This document shows, in pieces, positions 1 to 8,804 of a stretch of DNA of 64,000 nucleotides; within the stretch, counting starts at the first letter, position 1; every line of letters begins with the position of its first letter. Origin of the DNA: Streptomyces sp. Ru73 (lineage in GTDB: Bacteria; Actinomycetota; Actinomycetes; Streptomycetales; Streptomycetaceae); NCBI RefSeq assembly GCF_002920575.1, contig NZ_PQSQ01000008.1, positions 62,001 to 126,000 of the forward strand, given 5' to 3'. The notes beneath the pieces were generated by a model that made no database searches, was not told the DNA's origin, and saw nothing but the letters and a program-made list of their open reading frames with translations. Made by a program: the position numbers and the translations under genes.

Positions 1-1
1 C

Positions 2-331
2 GCGGCGGGGGAGTGGGAACCCTGGGCCGGCTGGATCAGCGCGCTGGCGGCCTGCCCGAACACCGTGTGCAAGCTGTCCGGGCTGGTCACCGAGGCGCCG
101 TGGGAGCACTGGACGGCGGACGGGCTGCGGCCGTACGCGGAGCACGTGCTGGCGGCGTTCGGTGCCGACCGGGTGCTCTTCGGCTCGGACTGGCCGGTGT
201 GCGAACTCGCCGGCGGTTACGGGGCGGTGTGTGCCCTCACCGAGGACCTGCTCGCGGGCTGCACCCCGACGGAGCGCGCTGCCGTGCTCGGCGGCACGGC
301 CCGCCGGGTCTACGGCCTGGACACCGGATGA
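2..331 (+). CDS. Amidohydrolase, C-terminal part (probable L-fuconolactonase)
   Basis: The reading frame is open from the window edge to the TGA at 329-331, so about 109 C-terminal residues of a longer protein are visible. The stretch VLFGSDWPVCE, followed by a helical tail ending in ARRVYGLDTG, is the usual end of the amidohydrolase_2 (TIM-barrel metal-dependent hydrolase) family; SDWP carries the conserved metal-site Asp. Sugar lactonases of the fuconolactonase type belong here. That assignment is inferred from the neighbours: a fuconate dehydratase remnant, an SDR and an aldo/keto reductase, which together make up the oxidative L-fucose route. The reaction would be hydrolysis of L-fucono-lactone to L-fuconate in the cytoplasm. 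The 5' end lies outside the window. Confidence 0.75.
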   Translation, partial: AAGEWEPWAGWISALAACPNTVCKLSGLVTEAPWEHWTADGLRPYAEHVLAAFGADRVLFGSDWPVCELAGGYGAVCALTEDLLAGCTPTERAAVLGGTARRVYGLDTG

Positions 332-439
332 CCTCTTGTGCGATGGCTCGGCGGGACCGTATGTTCGCGTCGCCGGGCAGACATCCGATGTATCCCGGCG
401 TGCGCCATCCCGGTAAGGGCTGACGGAAGGGGCTCCAGC

Positions 440-751
440 ATGAGACCGGCGGACGTCGGCACACCGGGCACGGAGACCCCGGCCGGACAGGCCGCACAGG
501 CCGTACTGCCCGCACCCGCCCGCGGGCCCGGCGGGCCCGCCGCCACCGCGCGGATCAGCTCGTTCACCGTCCACGGCATCCGCTTCCCCACCTCCCGGGA
601 GCCGGACGGCCCGGACGCGATGAACCCCGGTCCCGACCACTCCGCCGCCTACGCCTACCCCGACGGCACGTTCTGGACGGCGGACCGCGCGGCACACGGG
701 ACGGCGCCCCCGACCACATCCACGATCGCGCACCAGGAGGAGCACGCATGA
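440..751 (+). pseudogene. L-fuconate dehydratase remnant with large internal deletion
   Basis: This 103-codon ORF starts at ATG 440, behind GAAGGGG, and ends in an ATGA overlap with the next gene. After a 36-residue low-complexity lead, residues 37-66 ([18 protein letters not shown] then [13 protein letters not shown]) match the N-terminus of the enolase-superfamily L-fuconate dehydratases such as human ENOSF1, whose start reads RISRLSVRDVRFPTS and later DPDYSAAY. Immediately after SAAY the sequence becomes AYPDGTFW, which resembles the extreme C-terminus of the same family (YPDGEVW in ENOSF1). The whole barrel with its metal-binding and catalytic residues, roughly 370 codons, is missing, and the frame is preserved. 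It cannot be an active dehydratase. The family parallel is from memory; the deletion is inferred from that alignment. Confidence 0.75.
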
Positions 752-1503
752 ACGACATGAGCGGCCGCACGGCACTGGTCACCGGCGGTGCCTCGGGCAT
801 CGGCCTGGCCACCGCCCAGCTGCTCGCCGCGCGCGGCGCCCGCGTGGCCGTACTGGACCTCGCGCCCGACAAGGTCGAGGAGCCGCTGACCGGCTACCGG
901 GCCGACGTCAGCGACGACGACTCCGTGCGCGAGGCCGTCCGTGCGGCGGTGGCCGGCCTCGGCGGGCTGGACATCCTGGTCAACAACGCGGGCATCGGCG
1001 CGGCCGGCACGGTCGAGGACAACACCGACGCCGAGTGGCACCGCGTGCTCGACGTGAACGTGCTCGGGATCGTCCGCACCAGCCGCGCGGCCCTCCCGTA
1101 CCTGCGGGAGTCCGCGCACGCCGCCATCGTCAACACCTGCTCCATCGCCGCCACCGCGGGACTGCCGCAGCGCGCCCTGTACTCCGCCTCCAAGGGCGCC
1201 GTGCTCTCCCTCACCCTCGCCATGGCGGCCGACCACGTACGCGAGGGCATCCGCGTGAACTGCGTCAACCCCGGTACGGCCGACACCCCGTGGGTCGGGC
1301 GGCTGCTGGACGCGGCCGACGACCCCGAGGCCGAGCGTGCCGCGCTCAACGCCCGGCAGCCCATGGGCCGGCTGGTCACCGCCGACGAAGTCGCCGCTGC
1401 CATCGCGTACTTGGCGTCCCCCGCCGCCGCGTCCGTCACCGGCACCGCGCTCGCCGTCGACGGCGGCATGGCGGGACTGCGGCTGCGCCCCGAGGCCCGG
1501 TGA
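748..1503 (+). CDS. SDR-family oxidoreductase (probable 2-keto-3-deoxy-L-fuconate dehydrogenase)
   Basis: This 251-residue classical short-chain dehydrogenase has the TGGASGIG nucleotide-binding loop near residue 13, NNAG near residue 80, and the active-site pair in YSASK near residue 150. The C-terminus has the usual [10 protein letters not shown]. In sugar-acid operons, proteins like this oxidise 2-keto-3-deoxy-L-fuconate with NAD. That role is inferred from the flanking lactonase, dehydratase remnant and aldo/keto reductase; substrate cannot be read from the sequence. It overlaps the remnant upstream (ATGA at 748-751) and the next gene (TGATG at 1501-1505), so the three are translationally coupled. 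Confidence 0.8.
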   Translation: MNDMSGRTALVTGGASGIGLATAQLLAARGARVAVLDLAPDKVEEPLTGYRADVSDDDSVREAVRAAVAGLGGLDILVNNAGIGAAGTVEDNTDAEWHRVLDVNVLGIVRTSRAALPYLRESAHAAIVNTCSIAATAGLPQRALYSASKGAVLSLTLAMAADHVREGIRVNCVNPGTADTPWVGRLLDAADDPEAERAALNARQPMGRLVTADEVAAAIAYLASPAAASVTGTALAVDGGMAGLRLRPEAR

Positions 1504-2519
1504 TGACCCACGGGCCGCGGGACGCACCGGACACCGGACCGGAGCGCCGCCGCACCCTCGGCCGCAGCACCGTCCCCGTCACCGCGCTGTCCTTGGGCGC
1601 GGCGCCCCTCGGCAACCTCTACACCGCCGTCGACCCGGACGAGGCGGCCGCCACCGTGGACGCCGCGTGGGACGCCGGCATCCGCGCCTTCGACACCGCG
1701 CCGCACTACGGACTCGGGCTGTCCGAGCGGCGGCTCGGCGCCGCGCTGCGCGGCCGGCCGCGCGCCGAGTACGTCCTGTCCACCAAGGTGGGACGGCTGC
1801 TGCGGCCCGGCGGGCCGGGCGGCGACGACCTCGCGCACGGCTTCGCCGTACCGGCCACCCACCACCGGGTCTGGGACTTCGGCGCCGACGGCGTCCGGCG
1901 CAGCATCGAGGAGAGCCTGCTCCGGCTCGGCCTGGACCGCATCGACATCGCCTACCTGCACGACCCCGACGACCACGCGGAGCAGGCGTTCGGCGAGGCG
2001 TACCCGGCACTGGAGCGGCTGCGCGCCGAGGGCGTCGTCGGCGCCATCGGCGCGGGCATGAACCGGACCGCGATGCTCGCCCGCTTCCTCCGCGACACCG
2101 ACGTCGACGCCGTGCTGCTCGCAGGCCGCTACACCCTGCTCGACCACTCGGGTCTGGACGCGGTGCTCCCGGAAGCGGCGGCGCGCGGCCGCTCCGTCGT
2201 CATCGGCGGCGTCTTCAACTCCGGCCTGCTCGCCGACCCGCGCCCCGGCGCCACCTACGACTACGCACCCGCCGCCCGGCCGGTACTGGACCGCGCCCTG
2301 CGGATCAAGGAGCACACCGAACGGCACGGCGTACCGCTCCGCGCCGCGGCCCTGCACTTTCCCCTCGCCCACCCGGCCGTGGCGAGCGTCCTCGTCGGCG
2401 CCCGCTCACCCGCCGAGGTCACCGACGCGGCGGCACTGCTGCGCCGCCCCGTACCGCCCGCGGTCTGGTCCGACCTGCGGGCGGCCGGCCTGCTCCCGGA
2501 GCACGCACCGGTGCCGTGA
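1503..2519 (+). CDS. Aldo/keto reductase (probable L-fucose/D-threo-aldose 1-dehydrogenase)
   Basis: This 338-residue aldo/keto reductase starts at the ATG overlapping the SDR stop. After an N-terminal tail the barrel begins with VPVTALSLGAAPLGNLY; FDTAPHYGLGLSERRLG carries the catalytic Asp and Tyr, and LSTKVGRLLRP carries the Lys. DIAYLHDPDD follows, where many family members have a catalytic His. The insert HRVWDFGADGVRRSIEESL and the general layout fit the D-threo-aldose/L-fucose 1-dehydrogenase subfamily, which oxidises L-fucose to its lactone with NAD(P). This would be the first step of the route whose later genes lie upstream. It is the last gene of the operon; a convergent gene ends 27 bp beyond it. 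Confidence 0.8.
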   Translation: MTHGPRDAPDTGPERRRTLGRSTVPVTALSLGAAPLGNLYTAVDPDEAAATVDAAWDAGIRAFDTAPHYGLGLSERRLGAALRGRPRAEYVLSTKVGRLLRPGGPGGDDLAHGFAVPATHHRVWDFGADGVRRSIEESLLRLGLDRIDIAYLHDPDDHAEQAFGEAYPALERLRAEGVVGAIGAGMNRTAMLARFLRDTDVDAVLLAGRYTLLDHSGLDAVLPEAAARGRSVVIGGVFNSGLLADPRPGATYDYAPAARPVLDRALRIKEHTERHGVPLRAAALHFPLAHPAVASVLVGARSPAEVTDAAALLRRPVPPAVWSDLRAAGLLPEHAPVP

Positions 2520-2546
2520 GGCGCCGGCTCCGGGCGGCCCCTCGGC

Positions 2547-3575
2547 TCAGGCCGCGGTGACGCCGTGTTCCGGCGCCGGGGTCTTGCGTTCCTCGAAGGC
2601 GTCGAGGGTGCGGGCGAAGTCGCGGGTGGAGAGCAGCAGCTTGTAGACGATGGCCAGCTCGAAGACGAGCAGGAGCACGCCCGAGACGACCGTGACGGGG
2701 ATGACCGCGTCGAGGAGCGGGCCGACGATGAAGACGCCCATCTGGAACTCGATGCCGCTGATGAGGTGCGTACGCACCCGGTGCCGCAGCAGGTAGGAAC
2801 GGGCCCGCAGATAGCCGGGGAAGCGGCTGCGGAATTCGCGCTGGAGGTCGATGACGTCGGCCCGGCGCGGGCGCGGCACCGTGACGGGGACGGGGGCCAG
2901 GACCGGCGTGCCCGCCTTGCCGTCCGTGCCCACGACACCGTCCGTGCCGTCCGTACGGGCCCGCTGGAGGTCCTGCTCGATGTCGGCCTCGGGGTTGTCG
3001 CGCAGCAGGTCCTCCATGAACGCGACCTCCGCCGCGTCCTCGGCCCGCCGCGCCGCCCGGATCCGCGCCTTGATCTGCTTGCGCATCGTGTGCCGGGTCT
3101 TGAAGATCTCCAGGGAGTTGATGTACCGCAGGCCGTCGAGCGCGACCACGGCGGCCGCCAGCCAGATGTAGAGGGTGTCGCCGGTGCGGTGGTACTGGCC
3201 GCCCATCAGCGCCACGGCGCAGGCCATGACGCGGATGCGGTCGAAGATGTAGTCCAGCCACGCGCCGAAGACGGAGCCCTGGCCGGTGAGCCGGGCGACC
3301 TTGCCGTCCATGCAGTCGAGGATGAAGCTCAGGTGGTACACCACGGCGCCGGCGATCAGCCAGCGCCAGTCGCCGAGCGCGAAGCACGCGGCGGAGACGA
3401 GGCCCAGGAGGAGCGCGCCCCAGGTGATCTGGTTCGGCGTGATGCGGGTGCGCATCGCGGTCTGCCGCACCAGGGGGGTGGCGACCGGGTCGACCAACAG
3501 CACGGTCCACCATGCGTCACGCTTCTTCTGGGTGAGGCGACGCACCTCGGCGAGGGGCGGTATGTCTCTGCGCAT
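2547..3575 (-). CDS. CDP-alcohol phosphatidyltransferase family protein
   Basis: This 342-residue membrane protein contains the complete family signature DxxDGxxAR-x8-GxxxDxxxD, read as DCMDGKVAR followed by GAWLDYIFD at about residues 86-112. Several hydrophobic helices surround it and the cytoplasmic middle section is charged. Such enzymes transfer a phospho-alcohol group from a CDP-linked donor to an acceptor alcohol in the membrane; the alcohol substrate cannot be told from sequence. I place the start at ATG 3575, which has AGGAAG six bases upstream; a TTG at 3581 would add two residues. A possible PHO box lies 15-47 bp upstream. Confidence 0.85.
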   Translation of the reverse strand: MRRDIPPLAEVRRLTQKKRDAWWTVLLVDPVATPLVRQTAMRTRITPNQITWGALLLGLVSAACFALGDWRWLIAGAVVYHLSFILDCMDGKVARLTGQGSVFGAWLDYIFDRIRVMACAVALMGGQYHRTGDTLYIWLAAAVVALDGLRYINSLEIFKTRHTMRKQIKARIRAARRAEDAAEVAFMEDLLRDNPEADIEQDLQRARTDGTDGVVGTDGKAGTPVLAPVPVTVPRPRRADVIDLQREFRSRFPGYLRARSYLLRHRVRTHLISGIEFQMGVFIVGPLLDAVIPVTVVSGVLLLVFELAIVYKLLLSTRDFARTLDAFEERKTPAPEHGVTAA

Positions 3576-3589
3576 GCTCAACTTCCTGG

Positions 3590-3622
3590 ATTCACACTGG
3601 GTTCACCTGAAGTTAAGGAAGT
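3590..3622. promoter_or_regulatory. Candidate PHO box (PhoP-binding direct repeats)
   Basis: Three consecutive 11-base units read ATTCACACTGG, GTTCACCTGAA and GTTAAGGAAGT. The first two fit the Streptomyces PhoP direct-repeat unit (GTTCACC plus four bases); the third is weak. The array lies just upstream of the phosphatidyltransferase gene, in the orientation opposite to it, and would allow phosphate-dependent control. Confidence 0.45.
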
Positions 3623-3697
3623 GATTGAGCTATGCACAAGATTCGCCCAGTGCAACCTTTCGCCGAGTTGAGTGTCTGAGCACGGACAAACCGACGA

Positions 3698-6238
3698 TCA
3701 CGCCCCGCCGTCCGCCGATGAGCCGCCCGCCGGTGCTCCGTCCGCCGTCGTGCCGCTCACCGTCGCGCCGTCAGCCGACGTCTTCACCGTGCAGACCAGT
3801 TCGTCGCCCCGCACGTCGCAGACGACCGTGTCGCCCGGTCCGACCGTGCCGTCGAGCAGCATCTCCGAGAGCCGGTTGTCCAGCTCGGTCTGGATCGTGC
3901 GGCGCAGCGGCCGGGCGCCGAACTCCGGCTCGTGGCCGCGCGCGGCGAGCCACCGCTTGGCCGCCTCCGTGACCTCCAGCCCGATGTGCTGCGCGTGCAG
4001 CCGCCGCCGGCTGCGCTCCAGCAGCAGCCCGACGATCCGCACCAGGTCGGCCTCGCCCAGCGCGTGGAACACCACGATCTCGTCGATCCGGTTCAGGAAC
4101 TCGGGCCGGAAGTGCGCCCGCAGCTCGGCCATCAGCTCGTCCTTGATCTCCTCCACCGGTCCCTGGTGCGCCAGGATGCGCTGCGAGGCGAGGTTGCTGG
4201 TCATGATGACGACCGTGTTGCGGAAGTCGACCCGGCGGCCCTGCGCGTCCGTGAGCCGCCCGTCGTCCAGGACCTGGAGCAGCAGGTTGAAGACGTCCGG
4301 GTGCGCCTTCTCCACCTCGTCGAAGAGCACGACGCTGTACGGCTTGCGGCGCACCGCCTCGGTGAGCTGCCCGGCCTCCTCGTACCCGACGTACCCGGGC
4401 GGCGAGCCGACCAGCCGGGAGACGGTGTGCTTCTCCTGGAACTCGCTCATGTCGAAGCGGATCATCCGGTCCTCCTCGCCGAACAGCAGCTCGGCGAGGG
4501 CCTTGGCCAGCTCGGTCTTGCCGACACCCGTCGGGCCGAGGAAGAGGAAGCTGCCGGTGGGGCGGTCCGGGTCGCCCATGCCGGCCCGGCCGCGGCGCAC
4601 CGCCTGCGCCACCGCGGTGACCGCCTCCTCCTGCCCCACCACACGCTTGTGCAGCGACTCCTCCAGCTTCATCAGCCGGTCGCGCTCGGTCTCGGTGAGC
4701 TGCGACACGGGGATGCCGGTGCGCCGGGACAGCACCTCGGCGATGTCCTCGGCGGTCACCCGCGGCGTCTCGGTGTCCTCCGTGCCGCCGGCCTCGGCGA
4801 GCCGGCCCTCGGTCTCCTGGATGCGCTGCTTCAGCTCCGCGGCCCGCTCGAAGTCCTCGGTGCTGACCGCCTCGTCCTTCTCGCGCTCCAGCTTGGTGAG
4901 CCGGTCCCGCAGCTCGACGGTCTCCGCGCTCTCCTCGCCCGTGCCGCGCAGCGCCACCCGCGCGCCCGCCTGGTCGATCAGATCGATGGCCTTGTCCGGC
5001 AGGAAGCGGTCCGAGACGTACCGGTCGGAGAGGGAGGCCGCCGCGTCGATGGCCTCGTCGGTGATCCGGACCTGGTGGTGCGCCTCGTAGGAGTCGCGCA
5101 GCCCGCGCAGGATCTCCACCGTCTCGTCCACCGACGGCTCGGGCACCATCACCGGCTGGAAGCGCCGTTCGAGGGCCGCGTCCTTCTCGACGTTCTTGCG
5201 GTACTCGTCGATGGTGGTCGCGCCGACCACGCTGAGGTCACCGCGGGCCAGCGCGGGCTTGAGGATGTTGCCGGCGTCCATGGCGCCCTCGGAGCCGCCG
5301 CCCGCGCCGACGACGGTGTGCAGCTCGTCGATGAACAGCACGACGTTCTTCTCCGCGGCGGTGACCTCGTCGATCACCTTCTTCAGCCGCTCCTCGAACT
5401 CCCCGCGGTACTTGGATCCCGCGACCAGCCCCGCCAGGTCCAGCGCGACGACCCGCCGGCCCTGCAGCGCCTTCGGCACGTCACCGGAGACCACCCGCTG
5501 CGCCAGCCCCTCCACGATGGCCGTCTTGCCGACGCCGGGGTCACCGATCAGTACCGGGTTGTTCTTGGACCGGCGGGACAGGATCTCCACCGTCTGCTCG
5601 ATCTCGTCGGCGCGGCCCACGACCGGGTCGAGACGGCCGCTGCGGGCCTCCTCCGTCAGGTCGAGGCCGTACTCGTCGAGGGTCGGCGTCTCGCTCTGCC
5701 CGCCACCCGCTGCCCGCCTGCCGCCCGGCCCCTCGCGGAGCGCGCCCGGCGCCGCCCCCTCCTCGCGCAGCGCCCGCGCGGCACCGGAGCGCTGGTCCGC
5801 GAGCAGCGCCGCGAGGATGTGCTCGGGCCCGATGTACGAGGAGCCCGCGGCCCGGGAGCGGGTGTGCGCGTCGAGCAGCGCCCGCTTGGCGGCGGGCGTG
5901 AGCGCCGGGTCCCCCGTCGTCGTACCGGACGGCAGCGACTCCTCGAGATCCTGCCCCATCCGGTCGGGGTCGGCGCCGGCCTGTTCGAGTACGTGGCGGG
6001 CCGACGGCACCTGGGTGGCGGCCCACAGCAGGTGCACGGTGTCCAGGTCGGAGCCGTCCTCGGCGGCCCGGCCGCCCGCCGCGGCCAGCAGCTCGTTCGC
6101 CGAGTCGCTGAGGAGCCGGCCGATGGGCACCCGCTGCACGGCCGGCGGGGAGGCGGCGGGGGACATGCCGAAGAACCGGTTGAACAGGTCGGAGAACGGG
6201 TCGCCGGACCCGAAGGGGGAGGTCGTCACGGTGATCAC
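3698..6238 (-). CDS. Clp/HSP100 AAA+ ATPase (ClpC-like middle domain, no evident ClpP loop)
   Basis: This 846-residue protein has two Clp_N-type repeats (about 40-175), a first AAA domain with GDPGVGKT (about 231-240) and VVLFIDE, a short middle region with a UVR-like helix ([20 protein letters not shown]), and a second AAA domain with GPTGVGKT (about 566-573), [10 protein letters not shown] and ARPLRRTI. The short UVR middle is ClpC-like, not the long ClpB coiled coil. The stretch after TSNLASQRI runs straight into [12 protein letters not shown], however, with no LGF or IGF tripeptide, which ClpC-type unfoldases use to dock on ClpP. It should remodel or unfold proteins using ATP, perhaps without ClpP. 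A short aromatic N-terminus ([12 protein letters not shown]) precedes the Clp_N region. I saw no HAIR or CIRCE element upstream. Confidence 0.85.
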   Translation of the reverse strand: MITVTTSPFGSGDPFSDLFNRFFGMSPAASPPAVQRVPIGRLLSDSANELLAAAGGRAAEDGSDLDTVHLLWAATQVPSARHVLEQAGADPDRMGQDLEESLPSGTTTGDPALTPAAKRALLDAHTRSRAAGSSYIGPEHILAALLADQRSGAARALREEGAAPGALREGPGGRRAAGGGQSETPTLDEYGLDLTEEARSGRLDPVVGRADEIEQTVEILSRRSKNNPVLIGDPGVGKTAIVEGLAQRVVSGDVPKALQGRRVVALDLAGLVAGSKYRGEFEERLKKVIDEVTAAEKNVVLFIDELHTVVGAGGGSEGAMDAGNILKPALARGDLSVVGATTIDEYRKNVEKDAALERRFQPVMVPEPSVDETVEILRGLRDSYEAHHQVRITDEAIDAAASLSDRYVSDRFLPDKAIDLIDQAGARVALRGTGEESAETVELRDRLTKLEREKDEAVSTEDFERAAELKQRIQETEGRLAEAGGTEDTETPRVTAEDIAEVLSRRTGIPVSQLTETERDRLMKLEESLHKRVVGQEEAVTAVAQAVRRGRAGMGDPDRPTGSFLFLGPTGVGKTELAKALAELLFGEEDRMIRFDMSEFQEKHTVSRLVGSPPGYVGYEEAGQLTEAVRRKPYSVVLFDEVEKAHPDVFNLLLQVLDDGRLTDAQGRRVDFRNTVVIMTSNLASQRILAHQGPVEEIKDELMAELRAHFRPEFLNRIDEIVVFHALGEADLVRIVGLLLERSRRRLHAQHIGLEVTEAAKRWLAARGHEPEFGARPLRRTIQTELDNRLSEMLLDGTVGPGDTVVCDVRGDELVCTVKTSADGATVSGTTADGAPAGGSSADGGA

Positions 6239-6376
6239 CCGCTCCGCACGGTGGCACGCCAGGGCGCACCACCGCGCTGTCGTCAGGCTGCCTGGGTCCC
6301 CTCCAGTCTTAGCGGTGGGGGACCGGGCTGCGAGCGGAGGAATCCGGACAGCGCCCGAATGGCGGGACGGCGCCGG

Positions 6377-6982
6377 TCAGCCGCCCACCCGGCGCTCCAC
6401 CGCCGTCAGCGCCGCCGCGAGCGGCCCCGGGACCAGGAAGAGGAGCGGCGGCAGCACCCAGGCGCAGACCGCGGCCGTGGCCAGAGCGAGCAGCACCAGG
6501 ACCGAGCCGGCCGGATCGCCGACCGTGCGCGCCGCCGCCGTCCGCAGCGCCGCCGGCCAGCTCCCTGCCGCCTCCTCCCGCGCGCAGGCCCGGAGCGCGG
6601 TCACCGCGGCCGCCGTGCCGGCCGCCGCCAGGAACAGCGCGAACGGTACGGCCCCCGGCAGCCCGGCGCCGGCCAGCGCCGCGTCCGCGGCGAACAGCAG
6701 GCCGAACGCGAGCAGCAGCCCGCCGGCGGCCAGGTCGGCCCGCCACCGCCGGGCACGCAGGGCCCGCACGAAGCGCCCCGCCGTGCACGGCTCGGCGTAC
6801 CGCTGGCGCCGCCGCAGCAGCGTGCAGGCCGTGGCCAGCGCGGCCGGCGCGGTCACCAGCGGCAGGCACGCCACCGCCGTGACCAGGCCGACGACGAGGA
6901 CGTCGGCGAAGAGCTCGAAGCGCGGCCCGAACAGCTCGCCCGGCTCCCGCCGCCCCGAGGCGGCGTCCGTCGCGGTGCTCAT
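6377..6982 (-). CDS. YesL-like (DUF624-type) membrane protein
   Basis: This 201-residue hydrophobic protein has about five membrane segments. The opening [23 protein letters not shown] resembles the DUF624/YesL family, whose members usually sit next to sugar ABC permeases; their molecular role is unknown to me. It overlaps the permease gene upstream by four bases (ATGA at 6979-6982) and is the last gene of the leftward sugar operon. Family assignment is from the overall pattern and the context and is moderately sure. Confidence 0.65.
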   Translation of the reverse strand: MSTATDAASGRREPGELFGPRFELFADVLVVGLVTAVACLPLVTAPAALATACTLLRRRQRYAEPCTAGRFVRALRARRWRADLAAGGLLLAFGLLFAADAALAGAGLPGAVPFALFLAAAGTAAAVTALRACAREEAAGSWPAALRTAAARTVGDPAGSVLVLLALATAAVCAWVLPPLLFLVPGPLAAALTAVERRVGG

Positions 6983-7815
6983 CCCTTGACCCCCGAGTTC
7001 GCCATGCCCTCCACCAGGAACCGCTGGAAGGCGAGGAAGAACAGCACGATCGGCAGCAGCGCCAGCACGGACATGGCGAACATCGGGCCGTACGCCGACT
7101 GGCTGGAGGTGTCCACGAAGGTGCGCAGCGCGAGCGTGAGCGTGTACTTGCTGGGCTCGAAGAGGTAGATGAGCTGGGTGAAGAAGTCGTTCCAGGTCCA
7201 GATGAAGGTGAAGATCGCGGTGGTGATCAGCGCTGGACGGGTGAGCGGCAGCACGACGCGCGCGAACGTACGGAACGGACCACAGCCGTCGATCTTCGCG
7301 GCCTCCTCCAGCTCGCGCGGCAGCCCGCGCATGAACTGCACGATCAGGAAGACGAAGAACGCGTCGGTGGCCAGGAACTTCGGCAGCACCATCGGCCAGA
7401 AGGTGTTCACCATGCCCAGCTGGTTGAAGACGATGTACTGCGGGATGAGCACCGCGTGGTGCGGCAGCATGATCGTGGCGATCATGAAGGCGAACAGCGG
7501 CCCGCGCAGCTTGAAGCGCAGCCGCGCGAAGGCGTACGCGGCGAGCGAGCAGCTGAGGACGTTGCCCAGCACGGCGCCGACGGAGATGGTCAGCGAGTTG
7601 CCGAACAGCTTCAGCAGGCTGACGCCCTCGATGCCGGCCGCTGCCGTCGTGTAGTTCTCGGTGGCCAGCCGGGACGGCAGCAGCGCGAGGCTGGCGAGCA
7701 CCTCGTCGGCCGGCTTGAACGACGTCGCCACCAGCCAGCCCAGCGGATAGAGCATGACCAGCAGGACCAGGAGACAGCCGACGTGCAGGGCGATGCGGGA
7801 ACGGGCGACGGTCAT
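6979..7815 (-). CDS. Carbohydrate ABC transporter permease (MalG type)
   Basis: This 278-residue protein has six predicted membrane helices. The binding-protein-dependent permease EAA loop reads [27 protein letters not shown], at about residues 165-190. The N-terminal SFKPADEVL and the C-terminal [19 protein letters not shown] are typical of the CUT1 MalG-like half. It pairs with the permease encoded upstream, whose stop overlaps its start (ATGA at 7815). No ATPase gene is present in the operon; in Streptomyces the shared ATPase MsiK energises several such importers, which is the likely solution here. Confidence 0.92.
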   Translation of the reverse strand: MTVARSRIALHVGCLLVLLVMLYPLGWLVATSFKPADEVLASLALLPSRLATENYTTAAAGIEGVSLLKLFGNSLTISVGAVLGNVLSCSLAAYAFARLRFKLRGPLFAFMIATIMLPHHAVLIPQYIVFNQLGMVNTFWPMVLPKFLATDAFFVFLIVQFMRGLPRELEEAAKIDGCGPFRTFARVVLPLTRPALITTAIFTFIWTWNDFFTQLIYLFEPSKYTLTLALRTFVDTSSQSAYGPMFAMSVLALLPIVLFFLAFQRFLVEGMANSGVKG

Positions 7816-8804
7816 CAGCGGCCCTCCTCGTTCGCGTAGAAGACCCAGGACCGCGAGGTGCGGAAGAGCACCGCGGTGACGACGGCGATGGCGATGAGCA
7901 GGACCCACGCCATCGCGGAGGCATAGCCCATGTGGGAGGCGGTGAAACCGCGGTCGTACAGGTACAGCGTGTAGAAGAGCGTGGAGTCCGCCGGGCCGCC
8001 CCGGCCGCCGCTCACCGCGAATGCCGGGGTGAACACCTGGAACGCCTGGATGGTCTGCAGCACCAGGTTGAAGAAGAGGACCGGGGACAGCATCGGCAGG
8101 GTGATCGAGACGAACTGCCGCCACCGGCCAGCGCCGTCCACCGACGCCGCCTCGTACAGCTCCTTCGGTATCTGCTGGAGCCCCGCCAGGAAGATCACCA
8201 TCGGCGCGCCGAACTGCCACACCGTCAGCAGCGCGACGGACAGCAGCGCCCAGCCCGGCCGGTTGATCCAGCCGCCGGTGTGCAGGCCCAGCGAGCCCAG
8301 CACGTTGTCGACGGTGCCACCGTCATTGAAGAGCGCGCGCCACACCAGCGCGATGCTCATGGACGCGCCGAGCAGCGACGGGGCGTAGAACGCCGACCGG
8401 TAGAAGCCCTTGCCGCGCTTCATCGACTTCAGCGCGACCGCCACCGCCAGCGCCAGCGCCAGCTGGAGCGGCACCGCCACCACGACGTAGAGCAGGGTGT
8501 TGAGGACCGAGCGCAGCAGCCGCGGGTCCTCGGTGAACATCTGCGTGTAGTTGCGCAGGCCCACCCAGGACGGCGGGTCGAAGAGGTCGTAGTCGGTGAA
8601 GGAGAGGTAGAGGGAGACCGCCATCGGGAGGAGGGTGAGGACAACCGCGCCCAGCACCCAGGGGGAGAGGAACACCCAGGCGGCGCCCTCCCGTTCACGC
8701 TTCGGCCGCCGCTTCCCCGCGCCGCCCGCCGGCCCGGCCGGCCCGGCCGCCGCCGGGCGCTGCCGGGGGAGTGCGGCCGCCTGGTCCATCGCTCGTGTGC
8801 TCAC
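7815..8804 (-). CDS. Carbohydrate ABC transporter permease (MalF type)
   Basis: This 329-residue membrane protein has a charged, proline-rich cytoplasmic N-terminus (about 35 residues) and six helices starting at AWVFLSPWVLGAVVLTLLPM. The EAA loop reads IPKELYEAASVDGAGRWRQF with ITLPMLSP following. It is the MalF-like partner of the downstream permease in a CUT1-type sugar importer. The gene overlaps the binding-protein gene upstream (ATGA at 8801-8804) and the second permease downstream. Confidence 0.92.
   Translation of the reverse strand: MSTRAMDQAAALPRQRPAAAGPAGPAGGAGKRRPKREREGAAWVFLSPWVLGAVVLTLLPMAVSLYLSFTDYDLFDPPSWVGLRNYTQMFTEDPRLLRSVLNTLLYVVVAVPLQLALALAVAVALKSMKRGKGFYRSAFYAPSLLGASMSIALVWRALFNDGGTVDNVLGSLGLHTGGWINRPGWALLSVALLTVWQFGAPMVIFLAGLQQIPKELYEAASVDGAGRWRQFVSITLPMLSPVLFFNLVLQTIQAFQVFTPAFAVSGGRGGPADSTLFYTLYLYDRGFTASHMGYASAMAWVLLIAIAVVTAVLFRTSRSWVFYANEEGR

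Noticed and set aside
2520..2546. Possible terminator between the aldo/keto reductase and phosphatidyltransferase genes
   Set aside because: The GAGG/CCTC pairing around the GCCGG stretch is too imperfect to support.
3932..7168. 1078-codon open frame on the plus strand over the Clp and permease genes
   Set aside because: It crosses three well-supported opposite-strand genes and has no recognisable protein features.
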